Part shown: positions 28,175 through 37,777 of the stretch, piece by piece
Layout: each line of letters starts with the position of its first letter
Position numbering within the stretch: the first letter of the stretch is position 1
Source of the DNA: Leptospira broomii serovar Hurstbridge str. 5399
GTDB lineage: Bacteria > Spirochaetota > Leptospiria > Leptospirales > Leptospiraceae
DNA: 64,000 bases
Assembly (NCBI RefSeq): GCF_000243715.2
Contig: NZ_AHMO02000011.1
Span: 186,001 to 250,000 of the forward strand
Direction: 5' to 3'
Position numbers and translations under genes: made by a program
Notes under the pieces: generated by a model
What the model was told of the DNA's origin: nothing
What the model saw: the letters and a program-made list of their open reading frames with translations, nothing else
Database searches by the model: none

Positions 28175-31100
28175 CTACGGATTGCCTACCGTCATCGTAA
28201 GGTTCGGATTGGCGGCAAATATCTCCGGTTGATACATGGCTTCCGCTCTTGTCGGTGGCAAAGTAAAAACCCCGGGCGAATTAATTCGGTAAACGTATTC
28301 GTAAGTTGCTTCACCGGGATAAAACAACTCGTAATAAGCCGTAATACCTTCGAACTTCCGTTCTACAAAGGAAGGACCGTCCCACCAATTCGTAGCCTCG
28401 TTTAAAGTCAGGAGCGCCGAATCTCTAGACAAACCCGAGCCTAGAATGGTTGCACCTGCCGGAATCGGATCCCGCAGCGCCAGCCAAGCGATGGAGAATT
28501 CCGAACGAAGTTTTAACCTGACACGAACGATATCTCCTTCTTTAAAACTGGATTTCGGCTTGCCGGACTCGTCCAAGATCTCCTTCTGAATTTTTAAGCC
28601 GCTGCTTAAAGGAGAAGAAAGAGGGATCGCGGAAGAAGTTTTTACATAAGCGTACGGAGAGCCGCTTCCCTCGTGGCTGAGTTTTAAGTCGGATTTTCCT
28701 TTCGGAAGGGAAAATTCCACCCGACTCTCTTGACTCTTCCAATCGAAAGCAGCCTCCCCTGAGGCAAAGGAAACTTTCGCAATCCCTTTGACTTGCGATG
28801 ATTCGAACGAGCTACGATATTTTTTTAAGGCAAGTATTGCGAAAGCGTTAGCAGTCGTAATATCAAAATGTCCTAATTTAATTTGATTTAACGTTCCTCG
28901 CAGAAGTTTCGGAACTTCTTCCTTCCAAGTATCATCCTTTAAAATCGAATTTAACAGACGAATCTGGGCCGAATCACGGGAGGATAAAAGCCACCAAAGT
29001 TGAGATTCGTCCGAAGCTAATTCGTATGAACTTCCCTGAATACGAAGTCTAGAGCGTAAAACCTCATCGATCTTATTTCGTTTCGCCGAATCCCAATTCG
29101 CGTTTCGATATAGATTTCGAAGCGATACGAGAGTTTCTGTCGGAAGCCTGTTCGGATCCGTTTCGATGGAACGAATTCGCGAAGCTTCTAACGCACCGAA
29201 TCTAGAAACCGCTTCCATAGCGCTGATCTTTCTTAACAATGTATCGCTGGTAGCTAACGGTGAAGATCGAAATAAAGTTCCGTCTATAAAACGATTGAGT
29301 GCTCCGATCATAACCTGCCTAGAAGATTCGGGAATTTCCCATCCTGATTCTGACGACAGTAATAGAGCATATACGGTTAATGGGATGCTGCCTCTTCCGT
29401 AGGAATTCGGAAAAAATTGAAGCAAACCATCGGGGTCCAAATACTTAGGTAGACTCCGAACGATTTCTTTCCAATTTGTTTCATCGCCTAAAGAGACAGC
29501 TTTGGATAGCTTTTGCTCCAAACAGGAATATGGATACTTTTCCATATAGGATTCTATACCGGCTATAGGCCCGGCAACAAGGCTGGAATTGAAAGTTACT
29601 TCCAAGGTTCCGCGATTTGGCTCTGCGTTTGCCGGTTCTTCCACCGGAACTTGAATGGAAGGAGCTAATTGATAAAAATTAGCTTGAAGAACTTGCAAAG
29701 GAACCGCAGTGCCGACTGTTTGCTTAAATCGTAATGTATCAGTAAAAGAAATGGAAGATGCTTCGGTTGAAAAATCGTATACGATTTCCTTTATTCCTTT
29801 AGGGATTTCGGTTTCCCAAAACACAGTTTCGGAAGAGCTAGGAGCCAATATTACCGACTTAGATGCAAGATTCAAATCCGGATTCGACTTCACGCGCAAT
29901 TGAACTTGGATAGATTTTGCCGTGGTGTTCTTTAAAGAAATACCCGGTCGAATTCTATCACCTTCTCGAACGTAAGGTGACGCGCTCGCATACGATAATA
30001 TTTCTTGGCTTGTCCGAATATTTGCGGAAGCCGAGCCGAATCGATTTGTTCCCGAGCTGGCTACTGCCACGATTCTGAAAGAAGTTAAGGAATCGTTAAG
30101 GGGGATTTCGACTTCTATTTCTCCTTTGGAGTTCGGAATCGCGTCCGCTTTCCAATAAAGAAGAGTATCGAAAAGTTCCCGAGTCGTGGATTTACCGCCG
30201 CCCCCGCCTACTGGAAGGCTCTTTAAACCGAAATGCCTTCGTCCGATGATGAACGTTTGGGCCGTGGATGTTGTTACGTCAATTCCTCGAGGAGACATCA
30301 TCGCATTTAGAAGATTCCAAGAAAGATTAGGCTTCAGTTCCAGTAAACTCTCGTCGACGGCAGCCAATGTAATTTTCGAGTTTTTCCAATACTCCCGATT
30401 TGCCTCAGATAGAAGGATTTTAACTTTAGCTTTTTCTCTCGGATGATACTCCTCTTTTTCGGGTAACACTTTTAGGTCTAGTTCGTATGGTCGCCAGCCG
30501 ACTTGAATTTCCGTCATGCCGAGGCGATACGCGGGCTTGGCAAGATCGATAAGAGCTGTCGGCTTCGGCGCTTCTACTCTACCTCGAACGGCTAAAACGG
30601 AAACAAAAACATTCGGGCCGTAACTGGATTCGATCGGAATTTCGATGCTCGGGTTAGTGCCACTCAAGGTTTGAACGAAAGAACGTAACACTCCCTCCCG
30701 CTCCACCGTGACTAATGCAGTTGCCGTCTTAAAAGGCATTCGAACCTGAAAGCGAGCAGTCTCGCCCTGTTCGTATTTTTTCTTTTCCGGAAAAAGATCC
30801 ATTCTATCATTATCGGAAGAACCGAACCAAAGCTCCTTCTCTCCGACGACCCAGATGGAAGTATGAGCATAGGATTCTTCCCCATCAATCTTTGCTTCTA
30901 AATATAACTCTCCGGTTTGATTAATCGCACCCTGGCATTCTAAAAACCCCTTCTCATTCGTAGTCCCCGAGCATACTTGGCCTATATCCTTTCTCTCCAA
31001 GCGATGATTATAGGAATAGAAGCCCCCGACTAAACGTCTTCTATGGGAAATATATTTTGCAGAAATTCCTTTAACGGTGATATTTTTTCCCGCGACCGGA

Positions 31101-33874
31101 TTCCCTTGCGGATCCAATACGAAAACTTTGGAACGAATCTTATTTCGAACCGCGACCCAATCCTCATTTCGAATCGCAACTAGATTTTTAGAAGGCAGTA
31201 ATCGAAAGTTTCTGGCTACCGTTTGGATTTCTCCGTTCGGATCTTTCCATTCCATCTCTAGATCCAGAGAGTGGACTCGGTCCAACTTTTGAGGAATCGT
31301 AATTTTTTCCGAAAGAAACCCGTTAGCATCCGTTTTAGAAGAAACTAATTGATATTCCTGTTTTTTCTTCGATCCCGAATCGGAATCCTCCTCGTAAGAT
31401 TCGTATCCCGATTGAGAAGACTCTGATTTTCCGTTTCCAAATTCCACATTCGGATATAGAGGAAATTGGATTCCACCTGCAGGCTTTACGGAAGAACGGA
31501 GGGAAACGGGTAATAAACCGGCCTTTCCTCCGGAAAGATAGGTGACCTGCCCTGTAACGGAGATTTCCTTTGGGGCGACAAGTTGAGAAGAGTCCGCCTG
31601 CAATTCTCCTTTTAGAAGAGGAAGTCGAAATTGCGCCGAAGTAAACGTACCGGAAAAAACTTTTCGCCCATTGGGTAGCAAAAAGTAAATGGAATATTCT
31701 CCTAAAACGGATTCCTTGGGGATAGTAAACTGAGTCTCTGCCGAAAACGAATCGGACCAATTTACCTGTAAAGAATAGTTCTGTCCTGTCGCATTATGCG
31801 TAACTTGAACTGAACTCGGAATTTCGGATCGATTCGGATATCTAAAACCGTCGCTTGTCGTTAAGCGAAGAATATGGTTCATCCGAACCGTTTCTCCCTC
31901 CCGAAATAGGGAACGATCTAATACGGTAGCATATCTATAATTTCCGTCATAATAGTTTTGCCTTAACTGAAATCTCCAAGGCTCGATTCCGTCGTCCCAG
32001 GTCGTATGAAGGAACGTGAAATCCTCCCCCTTCTTTGCGATTAAGAAGTACCCGTCGCTATATTTATTTACGTCCTGACAATTTCGGCTTTCGCGTGAGA
32101 TGTCTTTGGTTAGAATCGAGCCGTCCTTTCCTGTGACCCCCTTCCAAATCAGATTGGCCCCGCAATCGTATACGAATACGTCCGCTTCATCGATCGGTGT
32201 TCCCTTATCGAGAGATGTTAACCAGACAAGAGAATTTTCCTTCCCCCATTTAAAGTGCAAAGAAAGATTCGTGACTAACGCCGCAGTCCGCACGAACATC
32301 GGTTTTTGATCGGGATCCAAAGCCCTTCCTAAGACCGCGCTTTCGATTTCCACGATATGCAATCCGTTTCTCTTCAATGGAATTCCTACGACTTCGAAAC
32401 GTTTTTCACCGCCTGCGGAAGGGATTCCGAAACCTTTCGCGGAAGAGCCGCCTTTGGCATTTTTAAAAATAGATTCGTCTTTCTGAAAATATGGAATCCT
32501 TCGAAGCCAATACAAAATTTCCTGTACTTGATCCGATCCGACTACGATTGATTTAGCTGGAAGAGGTTTTCCATCCCCTTTCTTTTCTTCCGAATTCTTT
32601 CCGCCGAATGCATTTCCTAAAAATTCCTTTCCCTGATTCTTAAGCGTTGCCCATTGTTCTAGAATGAGTTCCCCGCCGCCACTCGGCTCTAAAGGATTCA
32701 AATGTTTTCCCTGAACCGGAGCTTCGATATTTCGGATCGTAACCGGCAGGAGTGCTTCCGGAAACTTTTCGATAATTCCGAACTCACCGGCAAATTTTGC
32801 AAGAGGAGGATATTCGTCCGTACGAAACGTTAATGGAAACGAAGATGAGTTTTCTAGCGGACGTCCAGCATCGTCCGAAATTCCCTTCGGTAATACGAGT
32901 TGAAATTCAGTGTTCGCAGGCAGCGGATATGAAAATGCAACCGAGTAAATTTCAGAACTATTTTCGGAATCGTCTTTTTTTACGGGAATTGTCTTACCGT
33001 CCGAAGTTTTCAGGTATATCTGATTTTTCCATACGGAACGAATAGGGGATGAAAAAGTCGCATAGACCGGCGATATCGGAACACATCCGGCCTTTGCATT
33101 CACTCTTTCGCAGGTGAAGCCCGCCGTAAAAGACGGTCTTACTCGATAACTTGTTTCCCAATTGGAAGAAGTAGCGACTCCGCTAGTCGAACGGAGTCCG
33201 CGTTCGACTACGATTCTTACCGATTTCCCCGAAGGAAAAACTTGTTTAGCGCCGATTACAAGAGTGGAATTCGTTGCTCCGTACGTTCCGCTAGCGTTTA
33301 GAATCGCCTCCCGATCTTTTCCCTGGATGATTCGAATCGGGATTCTGTTCCCGAGACCTTCCACCGCAAAGTAAATTCTCTCCGTTACGTCGCTCAGCTT
33401 AGGTTCCGCATCAAACTGCAAAACAAAGGCTTGATCTTCTGCTATCGTCGAGCCTTGGTAAGGACGAAGATCCGAGATCGCGGGACCTCCCGTACTAAAC
33501 GTAAATGATTTACCTTCGTCCAATACATTTCCCGCGATGGATTTCAAGGAACGGGTGGTAAATTTACAAACCAATCCGCCGGATAGAGCTTGATCGAATT
33601 CGTAAACCCAATCCGTCTCCGTGACCCATCGCTCTTCACCCTTAACGGGGCAGTCGATTTTAAAAGGCGAAATGGCTCGCTTCGGATCCCCCAGAGGAAC
33701 CATCGGTTCTCGAAAGAGAGCCTTAACCTGCCCGACTTTTTTGATTTCTCCTTGAGGAGAAAACGAAAATTGGACCTTGGAGGATTGGGCTAATCCGAAC
33801 CCGCTGGAAATAAAAAATAGAAGAATGGGAAAACGTAAAAATATTACTCTTATAGAGAAAGGAGAGAATTTCAC
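28175..33874 (-). CDS. Bacterial alpha-2-macroglobulin
   Basis: 1,899 residues, the longest protein here. An N-terminal signal segment (about 1-29, ending FGLAQ) lacks a lipobox Cys, unlike E. coli YfhM. Many beta-sandwich MG domains follow, then a bait/MG region and the thioester domain with YSCLEQ; Cys1451 and the Gln three residues on should form the reactive thioester. The C-terminal receptor-like domain ends ANPNLTMTVGNP. Proposed role from the family: it traps proteases that breach the outer membrane, with PBP1C mending the wall. The start is GTG 33874 with GAGGGAC upstream. Coupled to pbpC (11-base gap). Confidence 0.93.
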   Translation of the reverse strand: MKFSPFSIRVIFLRFPILLFFISSGFGLAQSSKVQFSFSPQGEIKKVGQVKALFREPMVPLGDPKRAISPFKIDCPVKGEERWVTETDWVYEFDQALSGGLVCKFTTRSLKSIAGNVLDEGKSFTFSTGGPAISDLRPYQGSTIAEDQAFVLQFDAEPKLSDVTERIYFAVEGLGNRIPIRIIQGKDREAILNASGTYGATNSTLVIGAKQVFPSGKSVRIVVERGLRSTSGVATSSNWETSYRVRPSFTAGFTCERVNAKAGCVPISPVYATFSSPIRSVWKNQIYLKTSDGKTIPVKKDDSENSSEIYSVAFSYPLPANTEFQLVLPKGISDDAGRPLENSSSFPLTFRTDEYPPLAKFAGEFGIIEKFPEALLPVTIRNIEAPVQGKHLNPLEPSGGGELILEQWATLKNQGKEFLGNAFGGKNSEEKKGDGKPLPAKSIVVGSDQVQEILYWLRRIPYFQKDESIFKNAKGGSSAKGFGIPSAGGEKRFEVVGIPLKRNGLHIVEIESAVLGRALDPDQKPMFVRTAALVTNLSLHFKWGKENSLVWLTSLDKGTPIDEADVFVYDCGANLIWKGVTGKDGSILTKDISRESRNCQDVNKYSDGYFLIAKKGEDFTFLHTTWDDGIEPWRFQLRQNYYDGNYRYATVLDRSLFREGETVRMNHILRLTTSDGFRYPNRSEIPSSVQVTHNATGQNYSLQVNWSDSFSAETQFTIPKESVLGEYSIYFLLPNGRKVFSGTFTSAQFRLPLLKGELQADSSQLVAPKEISVTGQVTYLSGGKAGLLPVSLRSSVKPAGGIQFPLYPNVEFGNGKSESSQSGYESYEEDSDSGSKKKQEYQLVSSKTDANGFLSEKITIPQKLDRVHSLDLEMEWKDPNGEIQTVARNFRLLPSKNLVAIRNEDWVAVRNKIRSKVFVLDPQGNPVAGKNITVKGISAKYISHRRRLVGGFYSYNHRLERKDIGQVCSGTTNEKGFLECQGAINQTGELYLEAKIDGEESYAHTSIWVVGEKELWFGSSDNDRMDLFPEKKKYEQGETARFQVRMPFKTATALVTVEREGVLRSFVQTLSGTNPSIEIPIESSYGPNVFVSVLAVRGRVEAPKPTALIDLAKPAYRLGMTEIQVGWRPYELDLKVLPEKEEYHPREKAKVKILLSEANREYWKNSKITLAAVDESLLELKPNLSWNLLNAMMSPRGIDVTTSTAQTFIIGRRHFGLKSLPVGGGGGKSTTRELFDTLLYWKADAIPNSKGEIEVEIPLNDSLTSFRIVAVASSGTNRFGSASANIRTSQEILSYASASPYVREGDRIRPGISLKNTTAKSIQVQLRVKSNPDLNLASKSVILAPSSSETVFWETEIPKGIKEIVYDFSTEASSISFTDTLRFKQTVGTAVPLQVLQANFYQLAPSIQVPVEEPANAEPNRGTLEVTFNSSLVAGPIAGIESYMEKYPYSCLEQKLSKAVSLGDETNWKEIVRSLPKYLDPDGLLQFFPNSYGRGSIPLTVYALLLSSESGWEIPESSRQVMIGALNRFIDGTLFRSSPLATSDTLLRKISAMEAVSRFGALEASRIRSIETDPNRLPTETLVSLRNLYRNANWDSAKRNKIDEVLRSRLRIQGSSYELASDESQLWWLLSSRDSAQIRLLNSILKDDTWKEEVPKLLRGTLNQIKLGHFDITTANAFAILALKKYRSSFESSQVKGIAKVSFASGEAAFDWKSQESRVEFSLPKGKSDLKLSHEGSGSPYAYVKTSSAIPLSSPLSSGLKIQKEILDESGKPKSSFKEGDIVRVRLKLRSEFSIAWLALRDPIPAGATILGSGLSRDSALLTLNEATNWWDGPSFVERKFEGITAYYELFYPGEATYEYVYRINSPGVFTLPPTRAEAMYQPEIFAANPNLTMTVGNP

Positions 33875-33945
33875 TAGACCGTCCCTCGATAGATGTGAAG
33901 TCTTTCATCCTCGATCTTTTGAACTTAGGCAACTAGTTTATTTTC

Positions 33946-33974
33946 CTCCGGCTATACACCGCTCACCGCCGGAG
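33946..33974 (-). terminator. Possible hairpin between tldE and the A2M gene
   Basis: CTCCGGC (33946-33952) and GCCGGAG (33968-33974) are a perfect 7-bp inverted repeat with a 15-base loop in the 170-bp gap. On the minus strand it is followed by an AT-rich stretch but no true U-run. It may end the tldD-tldE transcript. Confidence 0.35.
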
Positions 33975-34044
33975 CGACGAAAAAATCTTCCCGAGCGAGT
34001 CGGTTCTCGCCGGCATCTCTTAAAAGGAAGTTTTTTATCATAGT

Positions 34045-35379
34045 TTACCCGGCGATATTGATTTCGCTTACCAAAACGTCCGGGACTTTGATGGAAGAGT
34101 AACTATCAGAATATTCATTCGAAATCCCTTCGATTTTACGAAGCAAATCGAAGAAATTCGTATTCATAGTAATTCGATCCACCGGAAATTGTGGAACGCC
34201 GTTCTTATAATAGAATCCTTGAACTCCTATCGAGATTTCTCCGGAAACCGAGCTACATCCGGCGCCGCCTTCCAGCTTGGTAACGAAAATACAATGAGGC
34301 ACCGAAGAAAGCAGTTCCTGACGAGTACTTGCGCCGAACGGAATTATAAAATTGGAAAATGAAGTACCTGCCCTGCCCGAATAAGAACGAACTCCGTGCC
34401 CGGTCGGTTTAACTCCTTCTTTCTTCGCAGACTCTAAATTATATAAATAGGAGGAAAGTATTCCGCTTTCGACCACTGATCGAGGAGAAGTAAGAATTCC
34501 TTCGGCGTCGATTAATCTAGAACCGGGAAAATCAGGTAGATGCGGCTCGCAACGAATCGTAAGAATGGGAGAAGCAATTTCCTGCCCTAATTTGTCTACC
34601 AATCTAGATTGGCCTTTTTGAACCGCGTCCGCAAAAAAAGGAGAAGAGAACATACCGAAGATTTGAGAACTGATTCGATTACTCAAAACGATAGGATACA
34701 TTCCGCTTTTAAGAGGTTCCGCTCCTAATAATTCCGTAGCACGAACTGCAGCTTCTTTTGCGATGTCATTCGCCGAGAATTTCGAAAGGTCCCTGCCCGA
34801 TCGATAGAAACTACCCATCTTCTTACTCTCTTTCTCGGTCGCTACGACTCCTGTTCCGGCGTAGATTACGTTGGATTCTTTTTTGACGAAAACACCTTTG
34901 GAGTTTGCTACCAAACTTTCCGTTCTACTTTTACCTACGCCCACGTGAGGTACGTTCTCTATTCTCGCATCGCAGGCCCAGGACGCTTCATCCAAACTCT
35001 GACCGAATTTTCTCATCCAGGAAAAATCCAAATTTTCCAAACTTCTCTCGAAATGCTTTAGATTAATTTCAGGTACCGGCTGTGGACCGGGCAAATCCAA
35101 ATCGAGGGGATCGGTGATTTCGGTTTGGTCTAAGGCATCCTGAACCATTCTGGCCAAGGCTTCTTCGCTGAATCGTTCGCTGTACGAATATCCAGGTCGG
35201 GAATTTTGAAGAATTCGAATCCCTACGCCTCTCGATCGAGACGTCTCGGTATTCGCGATTCTTCCTTTAAATACTTCGATTCCGGTATCTTCCGAATCGG
35301 TCGCGATAAGATCAAATTGATCTAAGTGAAGACGTTTTCCTTCCTCAAGAACGAACTCGGCAGCTTCTTCTAAATTCAT
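34045..35379 (-). CDS. pmbA: TldE/PmbA-family metalloprotease subunit
   Basis: 444 residues. The non-zinc partner of TldD: typical segments are GIEVFKGRIANTETSRSRGVGIRI, YSYSERFSEEALARMVQDAL, KGVFVKKESN and the C-terminal TGHGVRSYSG...F.IPFGASTRQEL. It lacks the HExxxH motif found in the neighbour, as expected for TldE. TldD/TldE heterodimers cut unfolded peptides and mature microcin B17, and degrade CcdA in E. coli; the role in Leptospira is unknown. The ATG overlaps the tldD stop by 1 base (TAATG), so the subunits are translationally coupled. Confidence 0.92.
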   Translation of the reverse strand: MNLEEAAEFVLEEGKRLHLDQFDLIATDSEDTGIEVFKGRIANTETSRSRGVGIRILQNSRPGYSYSERFSEEALARMVQDALDQTEITDPLDLDLPGPQPVPEINLKHFERSLENLDFSWMRKFGQSLDEASWACDARIENVPHVGVGKSRTESLVANSKGVFVKKESNVIYAGTGVVATEKESKKMGSFYRSGRDLSKFSANDIAKEAAVRATELLGAEPLKSGMYPIVLSNRISSQIFGMFSSPFFADAVQKGQSRLVDKLGQEIASPILTIRCEPHLPDFPGSRLIDAEGILTSPRSVVESGILSSYLYNLESAKKEGVKPTGHGVRSYSGRAGTSFSNFIIPFGASTRQELLSSVPHCIFVTKLEGGAGCSSVSGEISIGVQGFYYKNGVPQFPVDRITMNTNFFDLLRKIEGISNEYSDSYSSIKVPDVLVSEINIAG

Positions 35380-36761
35380 TAACGTCCACCTACAAGAATT
35401 TCATCCACTTTCAGAGACGGTTGCCCGACCGTTACTGGAATCGATCCGGAAGATGCACCGCAAGTACCGGCAGCTAATTCCAGATCGCTTCCTACCATGG
35501 AAATCTTGGGCAAAATTTCATGACCCTTTCCGATCAAAGTAGCTCCTCTAACCGGCTCAGCAACCTTCCCGTTGCGAATCACGTAACCTTCTTCCACTGC
35601 AAAATTAAACTCTCCCGTGGCGGGATTAACCGAACCTCCGCCCATCCGCTTGGCGTAGAGTCCGTATTCGACCGAGGAAAGCATCTCATCAAAGGAATCC
35701 TTTCCGGGAGCGATAAACGTATTTCTCATTCTCGAGACGGGCGCATATTGATAGGATTCTCGCCTTCCGCTTCCGGTGCGAGGAGATCCGGTTTCCATGG
35801 ACCCGATTCGATCCGAAAGATAAGCTTTTAGGATACCGTTTTCGATCAAAAGAGTCTTTTGAGTAGGCATTCCTTCATCGTCCACTTTCAGGGAACCATA
35901 ATAATTTTCTAATGTTCCGTCGTCATAAGCCGTTAGGCAGGATTGCCCTATCGCTTGTCCCAACTTTCCTACGAACGGGGAGGAATTCTTGCGAATCGAT
36001 TCCGTCTCAAGAGGATGCCCGCAGGCTTCGTGGAATATGACTCCGCCGAAACCGTTCCCCATAAGAACAGGCAGTTTCTTTCCTTCTATATACCCTGCAT
36101 CCAGCATAAATAAAGCTCTTTCCGCCGCATTTTGCGCCAGATCCTTGATGGGTAATCCTTCGAAAAATTCGAATCCTCTAATTGCGCCAGGCGATTCCGT
36201 CGCGACAAAACGTTCTCCGTCTTTTTCCGCCGTTACCGATAAGGAAAAACGGCTTCTTACTCTAAGATCTTCCGCCCATAATCCTTCCGAATTCGCGATC
36301 AAGACGTTCGTCACAATATCCGAGGCGCTGGCCCCTACTTGCACGACCTTGGAGGAAACCCGTCTTGCGGCCGTATCGGCGGATTGCAATAATTCCAATT
36401 TTCGAGAAGGAGAAACCTGTCGCGGATCCAAAAAGGCGGCGGGAAATTGCAATTTGACGGGAGATGGAGAAAGAGTAAATTTTCCGCCAAGAAAATTCGC
36501 TTCTCCGCGTGAATCTGCAAGTAAATTAATTAAAGAAATAAGATGCGAGATCTCGTCATTACTAGTATATGCGTAAAGAACGTCCGTTCCATAGATTAAA
36601 CGTATTCCGATTCCGTAATCTGTTGCCGCTAAAGACTGCTCGATTTTTTTATCTCGAAGAGCTACCGACGAATTTCGGGACTCTTCCTCGTAAATTTCCA
36701 CAAAATCAGCCTTTCTATACTTGCCTGCTTCGATCAGTGTTTCTGCTTTTTTAAGATCCAT
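35379..36761 (-). CDS. tldD: TldD metalloprotease subunit
   Basis: 460 residues, the zinc-bearing half of the TldD/TldE protease. The metal site HEACGH (His244, Glu245, His249) lies in GGVIFHEACGHPLET. Other family segments are VGASASDIVTNVLIANSEG, SCLTAYDDGT and the C-terminal GKGHEILPKISMVGSDLELAAGTCGA.SG..PV. In TldD/E the active chamber accepts short unfolded peptides. ATG 36761 is the first good start; the 59-base gap to the HIT gene leaves room for a promoter, but both are on the minus strand. Confidence 0.94.
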   Translation of the reverse strand: MDLKKAETLIEAGKYRKADFVEIYEEESRNSSVALRDKKIEQSLAATDYGIGIRLIYGTDVLYAYTSNDEISHLISLINLLADSRGEANFLGGKFTLSPSPVKLQFPAAFLDPRQVSPSRKLELLQSADTAARRVSSKVVQVGASASDIVTNVLIANSEGLWAEDLRVRSRFSLSVTAEKDGERFVATESPGAIRGFEFFEGLPIKDLAQNAAERALFMLDAGYIEGKKLPVLMGNGFGGVIFHEACGHPLETESIRKNSSPFVGKLGQAIGQSCLTAYDDGTLENYYGSLKVDDEGMPTQKTLLIENGILKAYLSDRIGSMETGSPRTGSGRRESYQYAPVSRMRNTFIAPGKDSFDEMLSSVEYGLYAKRMGGGSVNPATGEFNFAVEEGYVIRNGKVAEPVRGATLIGKGHEILPKISMVGSDLELAAGTCGASSGSIPVTVGQPSLKVDEILVGGR

Positions 36762-36820
36762 ATTTATTAATTAGACCGAGCTTTTCGGTTTCCTTTCTCT
36801 CTTTTCCCTAAAGAACAAAA

Positions 36821-37237
36821 CTATATTTCCGGGAAGGAAATATTTTCAGGAAGATCTAACAACCCTTCCAATGCCAAACGAATATATTCCGGACCTTTGA
36901 TTTCTCCGAACCGCGGTATAAGGTGGAAATGCATATGTGCCACCTTCTCCGCAACCAACACCGTATAAATTTTCTGGGGTGAAAAACGATCATAAATCCA
37001 GGTTGTCGCGCGCTGGAACGCGGTTCCTAATTCTGCAAATTCCTCTGAGGTCCATTCGGAATATGCTTCGCGATGCGAAACGGGCTCCACATACAGATAA
37101 CCTGGAAGTTTCTTCGAAAATTCGCTATGTCTTACGAGAAACGGGCCTGATCGAAATAAAAAACCCGAAATTTTTTCGCTGCGATGGACGGAACAAATTG
37201 GACAGTCTGAAATCGTAGCCTCGGAAATGGAAACCAG
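36821..37237 (-). CDS. HIT-family nucleotide hydrolase with non-canonical start
   Basis: Reading upstream of the GTG at 37090 in the same frame, the HIT domain continues without a stop to the preceding gene: ..DCPICSVHRSEKISG.., then FLVRHSEFSKKLPGYLYVEPV, TVLVAEKVAHMHFHLIPR (catalytic HxHxH). The CPIC pair is usual at the N-terminus of HIT proteins, so the true start must precede it. No ATG, GTG or TTG exists there; candidates are CTG 37237 (GGGAG eight bases upstream, within the previous gene's last codons) or ATT 37228. From CTG the protein has 138 residues, normal for the family. HIT proteins hydrolyse nucleoside phosphoramidates or dinucleotides. The exact start needs experiment. Confidence 0.7.
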   Translation of the reverse strand: MVSISEATISDCPICSVHRSEKISGFLFRSGPFLVRHSEFSKKLPGYLYVEPVSHREAYSEWTSEEFAELGTAFQRATTWIYDRFSPQKIYTVLVAEKVAHMHFHLIPRFGEIKGPEYIRLALEGLLDLPENISFPEI

Positions 37238-37240
37238 GGT

Positions 37241-37711
37241 TTATACTCCCGAAACCTGAGCGATGTAATTCTTGTACCGATCGTAAACGCGCTCGATATA
37301 TTCCAGATTCGAGCAAAACCGGATGATGCACCGATAAAAATGATATCGTTCCATATCTACGATCTGGTTCTCTCCATCCAATTGTTCCCGTAATAATCCT
37401 TTAATCATCCCCAAAAATAAGGATCTTTCCACAGCATTATAGCCCTCCGGAGCGTAGCGTGCACCTTCCAGAATATTGACGAAATTTACCGCCGAACGAA
37501 GAAATTCCTTTTCGTTAGAAAGATACTCGTATTTTTCCTCTTCGGAAAAGGTGGATAAATAATCATGAAACAAGGTTAGCTGGATGGATTCCACTAGAGA
37601 GCCGGTTTTTTCCTTCGCTTCTTTATAGAACGAAGTCTGAATACTATACTCGACAAAGTCTCTCCAGGAGGATTTTGTAGTTTCTATCTTGTGAAGTTCT
37701 TTCAGACTCAT
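37241..37711 (-). CDS. Hypothetical helical protein
   Basis: 156 residues, no signal peptide or membrane helix, rich in Glu, Tyr and Phe. Predicted mostly helical (SWRDFVEYSIQTSFYKEAK, SEEEKYEYLSNEKEFLRSAVNFVNILEGARYA, IERVYDRYKNYIAQ). I recognise no family. It ends 3 bases before the CTG proposed for the HIT gene, and its last codons carry the GGGAG that would serve it, so the two are likely coupled. Divergent from the next gene, with 66 bases between starts. Confidence 0.65.
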   Translation of the reverse strand: MSLKELHKIETTKSSWRDFVEYSIQTSFYKEAKEKTGSLVESIQLTLFHDYLSTFSEEEKYEYLSNEKEFLRSAVNFVNILEGARYAPEGYNAVERSLFLGMIKGLLREQLDGENQIVDMERYHFYRCIIRFCSNLEYIERVYDRYKNYIAQVSGV

Positions 37712-37777
37712 AGTATTTCCGCTTTTAAGGCTTTGATTTTCGATTCTTCTTTGAGGTATACAGGGAAAAACGTCTCT

